35,938 bases of DNA, from contig JAQXTR010000049.1 in the NCBI GenBank assembly GCA_029219585.1, forward strand, positions 1 through 35,938, read 5' to 3'. The translations under genes and the position numbers were made by a program. The first letter of the stretch is position 1. Every line of letters starts with the position of its first letter. Source of the stretch: Clostridiales bacterium. GTDB lineage: Bacteria; Bacillota; Clostridia; UBA1381. The notes beneath the pieces were generated by a model. The model was not told the DNA's origin and made no database searches. It was given only the letters and a program-made list of their open reading frames with translations. Below, in pieces: positions 15,554 through 21,984 of this stretch.

Positions 15554-15581
15554 TTTGTATGCTGCGGACAAAATGTATTAT
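15554..15581 (-). promoter_or_regulatory. Sporulation-type (SigE/SigG-like) promoter of cwlD fragment
   Basis: On the minus strand ATAAT (15581-15577) and CATACAAA (15561-15554) are 15 bases apart, close to the SigE pattern (ATA-rich -35, CATACAnT -10) and near the SigG one. The start would be near 15547, about 27 bases before ATG 15520. B. subtilis cwlD is read by SigE and SigG, which fits. Confidence 0.5.
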
Positions 15582-15592
15582 TACAGATTTTT

Positions 15593-16813
15593 TCAGCGGT
15601 CATGCTCCTCAAGCCATCTCATTGCCGAATAGGCATAAACGGCGCTGCCCGCTGATAGGGCGGCTTCGTCAAATTTTACCTTCGGATGGTGCTGCGGATA
15701 TTTACAGCCCTTTTCAGGCTGTCCCGCGGCAAGGGCAAGCATAACGGACGGAACCTTCTGACTTATATAGGCAAAATCCTCTGACCCTGCCGTTTTTGAG
15801 GAGCCTGATGAGCCGGCGCTTAGCTGTGCAGCTGTATACGCGCCGCTGCCCAAAAGCTCCTTCATATAGCCCTCAACCGCCGCGGACAGCTCGCCGTCAT
15901 TTATAAGAGTAGGACATCCGCTCCCGAACGTAACCTCAGCCTCGGCGCGGAATGCCTTGGCGGTAAGCTGCGCAATGTCGGTTATGCGTTCCTTTAGGTA
16001 TCGGCGCACATCCTCGTCAAAGGTGCGTATGCTTCCGCCCATTGCGGCTGAATCGGGAATTGCATTTGCTGCCGTTCCTGCATTAAAAGTGCCGATTGTC
16101 AGGACCGCGCGCTCGCCCAGAGCCAGCTCCCGCGCATTGATTTCCTGAAGCGCAAGCAGGATGTGTGCCGCCGCAGTGATGGGGTCAACACCCGTATTGG
16201 GCATTGAGCCGTGGCATCCCGTGCCCTGAACCCTGATTTCAAAATAGTCCGCCGCAGGCGCGCTGACACCGGGGGAGGATACAATTACCGTGCCCGGCTC
16301 AAACGGCATTCCTGCCATAACATGAATCATAAGTGCGGCGTCAGTGTCGGGATTTTTCAATACTCCTGCGCCGATCATGTCAGAAGAGCCTTCAAAAATT
16401 TCCTCCGCGGGCTGAAACATCAGCTTGACAGTTCCGCATATTTCGTCCTCGTGCGACTTTAAAAGCTTTGCCGCCCCCAGCAGCATTGCCGTGTGCATAT
16501 CATGTCCGCAGGCGTGCATCCTTCCGTTTTCGGAGCTGAAATCCACCCCGGATTCCTCCCTTATCGCTAATGCGTCCATGTCCGCGCGCAGCATAAAAAC
16601 ACGTCCCGGACGTCTGCCGCCTATAAGTGCGGTTACTCCGGCTCTGCCGCATTGCTTCGGCTCACACCCTATTGCCGAAAGCTCCTTTTTTACATACTCT
16701 ACCGTATCTGCTATATCAAAGCCCGTTCCCGGATGCATATGCAGATACCGTCTCATCTCAATTATGTGCTGCTGATAATCAGCCGCTTCCTTTAATAATT
16801 CCTCAGCAGTCAT
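15593..16813 (-). CDS. M20 family amidohydrolase (N-acyl-amino-acid type)
   Basis: A metallopeptidase-like hydrolase of N-acylated amino acids. 406 residues from ATG 16813, with GGAGG 7 bases upstream; a longer GTG start at 16831 includes that ribosome site and is rejected. Motifs: HPGTGFDIADT, RADMDALAI, HACGHDMHTAMLLGAA (metal-binding region), FQPAEEIFEGS, and HGSMPNTGVDP in the dimerisation domain. SEDFAYISQ is the late conserved block. It follows rmuC by 65 bases. Substrate is unknown; hippurate or acetyl-amino acids are the usual guesses in the M20D group. Confidence 0.9.
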   Translation of the reverse strand: MTAEELLKEAADYQQHIIEMRRYLHMHPGTGFDIADTVEYVKKELSAIGCEPKQCGRAGVTALIGGRRPGRVFMLRADMDALAIREESGVDFSSENGRMHACGHDMHTAMLLGAAKLLKSHEDEICGTVKLMFQPAEEIFEGSSDMIGAGVLKNPDTDAALMIHVMAGMPFEPGTVIVSSPGVSAPAADYFEIRVQGTGCHGSMPNTGVDPITAAAHILLALQEINARELALGERAVLTIGTFNAGTAANAIPDSAAMGGSIRTFDEDVRRYLKERITDIAQLTAKAFRAEAEVTFGSGCPTLINDGELSAAVEGYMKELLGSGAYTAAQLSAGSSGSSKTAGSEDFAYISQKVPSVMLALAAGQPEKGCKYPQHHPKVKFDEAALSAGSAVYAYSAMRWLEEHDR

Positions 16814-16878
16814 ATTTATTCCTCCTGTCACTTATATGTATTATTATTTCGCAAGAGCCCGCACTTTAAACCGCTAAA

Positions 16879-18168
16879 TCATAACAGCTCTTCCTCAAAG
16901 CCGCCGTCGGTGACAAGAAGCCCGGTGCTGCCCTCATTCGGCTGCTCAACCGTTCTAAGCCTGCGGTTTATCGCTCTCGTTCTAACGCCCACAAGCTTGT
17001 CAAGCTCCGCATTTGCCTGGTTGATTCGGTTCTGTGCGGAGGTTAGCACCGATTCGAATTTGCCGAATTCTGTTTTTACCGCACCCAGAATCTGCCATAC
17101 CTCCGATGAGCGTTTTTCTATGGCGAGGGTTTTGAAGCCCATGCTTATGGAATTGAGCATTGCAGCCATGGTGGACGGTCCTGCGACCGTGATTTTATAG
17201 CTGTTTTGCAGCTCCTCCATAAGTCCGCGGTTTACGACCTCGGCGTAAAGTCCCTCAAAGGGGAGAAACATGATTGCAAAATCGGTTGTGTGGGGAGGTG
17301 ATACGTATTTTTCGTGTATGTCCCTTGCCTCTGCGAGAATGCGTGTGCGCAGCTGCTTTGCCGCCGCGTCCGCCGCCGCCTTATCTCCGCTTTCATACGC
17401 GTCCGTGAGGGCGGCATAGGTATCGCCGGGGAATTTGGAATCTATCGGAAGCCATGTGGTATTGCCCTGTCTGTCCGGCAGCCTTACCGCAAATTCCACA
17501 ACATTCTTACTGCCCGGAACAGTCGCCACATTTTCCGCGTACTGCTCCGGCGCCATTATCTGCTCAAGTATTGCCCCAAGCTGTATTTCTCCCATAATTC
17601 CGCGCGCCTTTACGTTCGTCAGTACCTTTTTCAGATCGCCCACACCGCGGGCAAGCCCTTGCATCTCGCCCAGTCCCTTGTATACCTGCTCAAGTCTGTC
17701 GTTTACAAGCTGAAAGGATTTGGTAATTCGTGCTTCAAGTGTTTCCTGAAGCTTTTCATCCACCGTTTTTCTCATCTCCGAAAGCTGCTCGGAGTTGTCG
17801 CGCCGAAGCCGTTCCAGACTCGTTACATTGTCCGTTCTGATCTTTTCAAGCGCTCTGTCCGATTCGTCCCTCATCCTCTCAAGTCGGCCGTTTATTTCAG
17901 AGCGTATCGCCGTCAGCTGACGGTCCACCGATGCGCGGGTGTCTGCTGCGGTGCGGTTCATGTCCTCAAGACGCTCTGCCTGCATCTGACCTATGCTGCG
18001 CTGATTATCCGTTATCATTGCCGCAAAGCCCTGCATCTCATGGCTGATTTCGCGCCGGACTGCCTCAGTGTCCGCGCCGCCGCCCCTGTGCGAAAGCATC
18101 ATGATAACGGATGTTATAATCCCTGCTGCGGATATTATCGATAATATTAATAAGATTATTTCTGTCAT
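16879..18168 (-). CDS. rmuC: DNA recombination protein RmuC
   Basis: A predicted nuclease-like factor limiting DNA inversions at repeats. 429 residues from ATG 18168, with AAAAAGGAG 8 bases upstream; the longer in-frame start (18246) is rejected. One N-terminal transmembrane helix (IILLILSIISAAGIITSVIMML), then a long coiled coil (about 40-170, rich in R, E, L), then the RmuC domain (ARGIMGEIQLGAILEQI, WLPIDSKFPGDTY, FAIMFLPFEGLYAEVV). Normal length and order. It is unrelated in known function to the amidohydrolase that follows. Confidence 0.92.
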   Translation of the reverse strand: MTEIILLILSIISAAGIITSVIMMLSHRGGGADTEAVRREISHEMQGFAAMITDNQRSIGQMQAERLEDMNRTAADTRASVDRQLTAIRSEINGRLERMRDESDRALEKIRTDNVTSLERLRRDNSEQLSEMRKTVDEKLQETLEARITKSFQLVNDRLEQVYKGLGEMQGLARGVGDLKKVLTNVKARGIMGEIQLGAILEQIMAPEQYAENVATVPGSKNVVEFAVRLPDRQGNTTWLPIDSKFPGDTYAALTDAYESGDKAAADAAAKQLRTRILAEARDIHEKYVSPPHTTDFAIMFLPFEGLYAEVVNRGLMEELQNSYKITVAGPSTMAAMLNSISMGFKTLAIEKRSSEVWQILGAVKTEFGKFESVLTSAQNRINQANAELDKLVGVRTRAINRRLRTVEQPNEGSTGLLVTDGGFEEELL

Positions 18169-18292
18169 AGTCTGCTCCTTTTTGCTTATTCCAAACATTT
18201 CTACTTTTGCATATGATGTTGCGCCGCATATTACTGCCAATAACATGAATTTCTTGTTTTTTATAAGTGAAAATGATTATAATTCAAACGAA

Positions 18293-18318
18293 ATGCCGGA
18301 GTGAAGCAGTTCCGGCAT
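18293..18318 (-). terminator. Terminator of secreted repeat-protein gene
   Basis: An 8-bp stem (ATGCCGGA with TCCGGCAT, 10-base loop), read on the minus strand, is followed by TTTCGTTT. It lies 18 bases after the gene's stop. Confidence 0.65.
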
Positions 18319-18335
18319 ATCTTGTTTAACTTTAA

Positions 18336-19016
18336 TTATGGTTTACAAACGCTGCACGGTGTCAGACCTATTGCTATCGCATCGGATTTTGATATAGCAA
18401 TTTTGCTCCTTGATAGATATCTGCACCCATTGCTGTGATATTTGCTTCCTGTTTTTGTGCGGTAAACGGTGTATGAAACATTCTGACTGCTTGAAGAACT
18501 GTTTCCCTTGCTCGTCTTAGAAGAACTCAAATAAGCATTATATCTGCTTTCTGAACTGTTTTTTAAATTGTTTAGCAAATTAATGTCGTCCGGTGACAAT
18601 GTATAATTGCTGAGTGTTGAATTACACAATGATATTGCTTCAAGATACAGTCCTCTGCTAATGTAGCTATTAATCCGGTTCACTTCATTTGCGATGTTCG
18701 CATAAGAAACCGTATTAAGCGAAGCCAAATAAGCATTATAAGCATTTTCCGCCTTTTCTTTATCAGCAGTCAGGATAGCCTTGTCAGAATCAGAAATGTT
18801 TCTGGTTGATAAGGTTTTATTACAAAGTTCTATAGCTTCCAGATAAAGCCCTGAGGATATATATGAATCTATCTGCAATACTTCTGCGATAATGTTTTCA
18901 TACGATCCCGATGCATAGGCATTCTGAAGAACTATATCAGATCCTGACACCAATAAACTATTGGCAAGCATTGTAATTCCGACAATTGTTGATAATATTT
19001 TGTTTATTATTTTCAT
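18336..19016 (-). CDS. Secreted two-repeat protein with Ada-like Cys tail
   Basis: 226 residues from ATG 19016 (AGAGGTG upstream); a longer frame to 19082 starts upstream of the promoter and is rejected. Signal peptide about 1-36 (MKIINKILSTIVGITMLANS; likely cut after NAYA). Two homologous helical repeats at 38-100 and 104-164 share SYISxGLYLEAIxLCNxTLS and end NAYLxS. A Ser-rich linker leads to residues 182-226, YHSNGCRYLS...AIxxGLTPCSVCKP, resembling the short zinc-binding tail seen in Ada and in many secreted Firmicute proteins (C198, C221, C224). Function unknown; extracellular, perhaps wall- or DNA-associated. Confidence 0.8.
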   Translation of the reverse strand: MKIINKILSTIVGITMLANSLLVSGSDIVLQNAYASGSYENIIAEVLQIDSYISSGLYLEAIELCNKTLSTRNISDSDKAILTADKEKAENAYNAYLASLNTVSYANIANEVNRINSYISRGLYLEAISLCNSTLSNYTLSPDDINLLNNLKNSSESRYNAYLSSSKTSKGNSSSSSQNVSYTVYRTKTGSKYHSNGCRYLSRSKIAISKSDAIAIGLTPCSVCKP

Positions 19017-19034
19017 GTTTTTCACCTCTGCTTT

Positions 19035-19063
19035 ATTATACCACACCACATGAAATTTGTCAA
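19035..19063 (-). promoter_or_regulatory. Perfect vegetative promoter (TTGACA-17-TATAAT)
   Basis: TTGACA (19063-19058) and TATAAT (19040-19035), minus strand, with a 17-base spacer. The -10 ends 18 bases before ATG 19016, so the leader is only about 11-13 bases, just enough for AGAGGTG. Confidence 0.88.
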
Positions 19064-19193
19064 CAATGTACAATGATGTCAAATTGTATATTGATGATAT
19101 TTGGATGAAGCTGTAAACAACCGGATTTGTTCATAATTTGTTCAATCGTTCAAAAACCGTGAGGCGGATTTTGTAAAAATAATGCGTAATATC

Positions 19194-19222
19194 TTGCAAA
19201 TCCGCAGAAGGTGTGCTATAAT
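19194..19222 (+). promoter_or_regulatory. Vegetative promoter of transporter-kinase pair
   Basis: TTGCAA (19194-19199), 17-base spacer, TATAAT (19217-19222). The expected RNA begins near 19229 with a hairpin, CTGTGCGGA-AAGC-TCCGTACAG (19229-19250), possibly a 5' stabiliser. Confidence 0.8.
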
Positions 19223-19271
19223 AGGAAACTGTGCGGAAAGCTCCGTACAGAATAATTAAAAGGAAGTGGTT

Positions 19272-20612
19272 ATGTTGGCACAGACGGCTGCCATTATTAT
19301 CTTTGTCGCAATGTTCATTCTGATCATTTCAGACAAGATTGAAAGACATTATGTGACTCTCGGCTGCGGCGCGCTTACGCTGATTGTTGTATTCGGACTG
19401 ATCATGCACAGCGGCTCGGCGATTATGGAAACGCTTAATGTCAGAAGTATTTTTACAGCAGGCTTCTGGTACAGTACAGAGGCGGAGGAAAGCTCGGGAA
19501 TAAACTGGGCTACGATTATATTTATCGTCGGAATGATGATAATGGTTGAGGGTATGGCAAGAGTAGGATTTTTTAGGTGGCTCTGCCTGAGGATCGCAAA
19601 GCTTGTTCATTATCGGACAGTGCCTATTTTTATAACATTTATGATAATGTCGGGCGTGCTTGCGATGTTTATCGACTCGATTACGGTTATCCTGTTCCTT
19701 GCGGCGGTAACGATTGAACTGTCAAGACTGCTGAAGTTTAATCCCGTGCCGATGATACTTGCCGAAATATTCTGCGCAAATCTCGGCGGCTCCGCTACGA
19801 TGTGCGGCGATCCTCCAAATATAATAATAGGAACATCAATGGGCTATTCCTTCTTTGATTTCCTTACAAATACCGGCGCTATGGCGGGAATTTCCATGGT
19901 GCTTGTTATCTTCTATTTCTATTTCGTGTTCCGCGGAGAGCTGCGGAAGAAGGAGGGGGAGGTTGACCCCTCGGCATATCCCGATCCTAAGGACGCGGTA
20001 AAGGATAAGAAGGGCTTTATTATAAGCTCGTGCATATTCCTGTGTGCGGTAGTGCTCCTTGTTACGCACGCAAGCACACATCTCACCGTTGCAGCCATAG
20101 GCGTGTTCATATCAATCGTAACGCTGGCAGCGGCGGGACGGCATATCCCTGAGGTGCTTAAAAGAGTGGACTACAAAACGGCTCTGTTCTTTGTGGGACT
20201 GTTTGTGGTCGTGGGCGGTCTTGAGCAGACAGGTGTGCTTAATGCCATTGCGGGCTTTATCGGTAAGGTCAGCGGAGGTAATCTGTATGCAATGGTTGCG
20301 ATCATACTCTGGGTATCGGCGGTTGCAAGCGCTTTTGTTGATAATATCCCATTTGCCGCCACAATGGTTCCCGTTATTCAGGGGCTTGCATCGGGCGCGC
20401 AGCTCAATACGCTTGCGTGGGCGCTTTCAATGGGTACGGATGTCGGAGGAAGTGCGACTCCCATCGGCGCGTCGGCAAATGTTGTGGGTACCTCGGTATG
20501 CGCAAAGGCAGGCCGTCCGATGGGCTGGAAGCAGTACTGCATGGCTGCGGCTCCGGCTACGGCGATTGTGCTTGTGGTTTCAATGCTGTTTATATTTGTA
20601 AGATACTGTTAA
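19272..20612 (+). CDS. ArsB/NhaD-type ion transporter (IT superfamily)
   Basis: A polytopic inner-membrane carrier of the arsenite/Na+:H+ or citrate-type ion transporter superfamily. 446 residues from ATG 19272 (AAGGA upstream; GTG 19266 is a weaker choice) with about 11-12 hydrophobic segments. Family motifs: FIDSITVILFLAAVTIEL, ANLGGSATMCGDPPNIIIGT and near the end FVDNIPFAATMVPV plus GGSATPIGASANVVG, the two inverted half-sites expected for ion binding. Most like the NhaD/ArsB/P-protein branch; the ion cannot be assigned. A cytidylate kinase-like gene follows by 20 bases. Confidence 0.9.
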   Translation: MLAQTAAIIIFVAMFILIISDKIERHYVTLGCGALTLIVVFGLIMHSGSAIMETLNVRSIFTAGFWYSTEAEESSGINWATIIFIVGMMIMVEGMARVGFFRWLCLRIAKLVHYRTVPIFITFMIMSGVLAMFIDSITVILFLAAVTIELSRLLKFNPVPMILAEIFCANLGGSATMCGDPPNIIIGTSMGYSFFDFLTNTGAMAGISMVLVIFYFYFVFRGELRKKEGEVDPSAYPDPKDAVKDKKGFIISSCIFLCAVVLLVTHASTHLTVAAIGVFISIVTLAAAGRHIPEVLKRVDYKTALFFVGLFVVVGGLEQTGVLNAIAGFIGKVSGGNLYAMVAIILWVSAVASAFVDNIPFAATMVPVIQGLASGAQLNTLAWALSMGTDVGGSATPIGASANVVGTSVCAKAGRPMGWKQYCMAAAPATAIVLVVSMLFIFVRYC

Positions 20613-20632
20613 TGAAAGGAGCTTGATTTACT

Positions 20633-21256
20633 ATGGAAAAACAACTCATTATTTCCGTGAGCCGTGAGTTCGGCAGCGGCGGCTATGCGGTTGCGGAGGA
20701 GCTGGCGGGAAGATTTAAAATAGGCTTTTATGACCATAATATTCTCGATCTTATCGCTCAGAAAAAGAGCGGCAATGCCGATACGCTTAAGAAATTTGAC
20801 GAGGTGCCCAAGTCAAGACTGTTTTCAAGAACAGTAAGAGGCTTCAGCAATTCGCCGGAGGATGTAATAAGCGAAATGCAGTTCGATTTTATGCGCGAAA
20901 AGGCGGAAGCCGGCGAATCCTTTGTTATTGTCGGACGCTGCTCGGAGGCTGTATTAAAGGGACATCCCGGACTTGTGACGGTGTTCATACTGGGTGATTA
21001 TGACAAGAAGGTTGAGCGTGTCTGCGAAAAGTATCATCTTTCTCAGAGTGAGGCACAGAGCCTGATAAAGACAAAGGACAAAAAGCGCAAGTCCTACCAT
21101 AACTATCACTGTGACCTGCACTGGGGCGATTCAAGAGGCTATGACATTTCGATAAACTCAAGCAAGCTCGGCGTTTCGGGTACTGCCGATGTTATCGAGG
21201 CATACATAAGAGAACGCTTCGGCATTGTATATTCAGGCGACATATCGGCAGAATAA
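20633..21256 (+). CDS. Cytidylate kinase-like family protein
   Basis: A P-loop kinase-fold protein of the Clostridial cytidylate kinase-like family, 207 residues. The N-terminus ISVSREFGSGGYAVAEELA is the variant P-loop typical of this family, where GSGG replaces GxxGxGK[ST]. FVIVGRCSEAVL is the next core strand; late blocks are KKVERVCEKYHLS and KRKSYHNYHCD. True CMP kinase activity is not certain because the P-loop Lys is absent. AAAGGAG lies 12 bases upstream of ATG 20633. Often next to transporters in Firmicutes; here it follows an ion carrier. Confidence 0.87.
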   Translation: MEKQLIISVSREFGSGGYAVAEELAGRFKIGFYDHNILDLIAQKKSGNADTLKKFDEVPKSRLFSRTVRGFSNSPEDVISEMQFDFMREKAEAGESFVIVGRCSEAVLKGHPGLVTVFILGDYDKKVERVCEKYHLSQSEAQSLIKTKDKKRKSYHNYHCDLHWGDSRGYDISINSSKLGVSGTADVIEAYIRERFGIVYSGDISAE

Positions 21257-21299
21257 CAGCATATATTATTTGAATATGCTTGGAAATGAATAACTTTAT

Positions 21300-21333
21300 A
21301 AGCATCTGTCACAGTACGGCAGGTGCTTTTATT
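21300..21333 (+). terminator. Terminator after cytidylate kinase-like gene
   Basis: AAGCATCTGTC (21300-21310) pairs with GGCAGGTGCTT (21318-21328) with two G-U pairs, followed by a short T-tract (TTTATTAT). It overlaps the 3' end of the truncated cotJC frame on the other strand. Confidence 0.7.
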
Positions 21334-21467
21334 ATGCCAGTTTTTTTAAATGTTCTTAAGCAAACGGCATAAGGACCGCCGTACTGAGTTGCAACAATAT
21401 TTGCAAGACGGGGGTTCTTATGCTTGATGTTTATGGGGAATTGAAGAAATTTATTGTACTGAAACAT
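21309..21467 (-). pseudogene. cotJC: cotJC, truncated to its first ~30 codons
   Basis: ATG 21467 overlaps the cotJB stop (TAATG), the normal arrangement for cotJC. The start (MFQYNKFLQFPINIKHKNPR, then VATQYGGP) matches the N-terminus of CotJC, a spore-coat manganese-catalase-like protein. After QYGGP the expected DGELAAALRY-type sequence is missing and an unrelated 19-residue tail runs to TGA at 21309. No other frame restores the family sequence before the kinase terminator. About 150 residues, including nearly all Mn ligands, are absent, so it cannot be a catalase. A deletion is more likely than a frameshift. Confidence 0.7.
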
Positions 21468-21721
21468 TATTTGTTCGCCTCCTTTTCCCATGGCCACGGT
21501 GAATCCAGCCATGTAAACGCGCCCTGCTCCGCTGCACTGTATGGGGTGAGAGGGCCGTATTCCCGCTCATACTCCTTTTTAAGGGCTTTAAGCTTCATCA
21601 CAAGCTCACTGAACAGCTTGAACGCTTTTTTGTCATCTGCATGGGTGTCAAGATAGAGCAGCAGATCATATGCCGCAAAGTTGTATTTCTGTATATTGAA
21701 CAGCTTTTCCTGTTTAGTCAT
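21467..21721 (-). CDS. cotJB: Spore coat protein CotJB
   Basis: 84 residues, typical CotJB length: LFNIQKYNFAAYDLLLYLDT, HADDKKAFKLFSEL and the end AAEQGAFTWLDSPWPWE are family hallmarks. It is a small inner-coat protein made in the mother cell. ATG 21721 overlaps the cotJA stop by 8 bases and the stop overlaps the cotJC start by 1, so all three are translationally coupled. Confidence 0.92.
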   Translation of the reverse strand: MTKQEKLFNIQKYNFAAYDLLLYLDTHADDKKAFKLFSELVMKLKALKKEYEREYGPLTPYSAAEQGAFTWLDSPWPWEKEANK

Positions 21722-21917
21722 ACATCACACCTCCGCGCATTTTGCATATTTTGCCGTATTCATTTATATTAATATCCAGCTCCGGAAACATACTTCCGCG
21801 CATCAAGGCGATTTCCGGATCATATACCTCCCTAAGCTCCTGCACAGGCACATATCCGTAGCCTATGCAGCCGCAGAAGGGTGTTTTACTGCTGTCGCAG
21901 CAGCCGTTTTCTGACAT
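21714..21917 (-). CDS. cotJA: Spore coat associated protein CotJA
   Basis: 67 residues with the CotJA core GYVPVQELREVYDPEIALMRGSMFPELD (residues about 21-48). The N-terminus holds Cys residues (NGCCDSS, FCGCIGYGY). AAGGAGGA is 7 bases before ATG 21917, and that ribosome site forms the 3' arm of the hairpin at 21924-21967. First gene of the cotJ operon, which in B. subtilis is read by SigE in the mother cell. Confidence 0.9.
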   Translation of the reverse strand: MSENGCCDSSKTPFCGCIGYGYVPVQELREVYDPEIALMRGSMFPELDININEYGKICKMRGGVMYD

Positions 21918-21923
21918 AAAAAT

Positions 21924-21967
21924 TCCTCCTTTTTCATTGTGATACTCTATAGTATGAAAAAGGAGGA
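21924..21967 (-). terminator. 14-bp inverted repeat: upstream terminator and cotJA ribosome-site mask
   Basis: On the minus strand TCCTCCTTTTTCAT (21967-21954) pairs perfectly with ATGAAAAAGGAGGA (21937-21924) across a 16-base loop, followed by ATTTTT and then the cotJA ATG. It starts 17 bases after the reductase stop at 21985, so it is placed as that operon's terminator. The 3' arm is the cotJA ribosome binding site. Confidence 0.75.
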
Positions 21968-21976
21968 TATTTTGTT
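21949..21976 (-). promoter_or_regulatory. SigE-like promoter of cotJ operon with -10 at hairpin loop
   Basis: CATACTAT at 21956-21949 on the minus strand matches the SigE -10 (CATACAnT) at seven of eight positions and begins at the edge of the hairpin loop. An ATAAC/GATA stretch near 21972-21978 is a possible but weak -35. Transcription from about 21942 would omit the 5' arm of the hairpin. Confidence 0.5.
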
Positions 21977-21984
21977 ATCAATGC

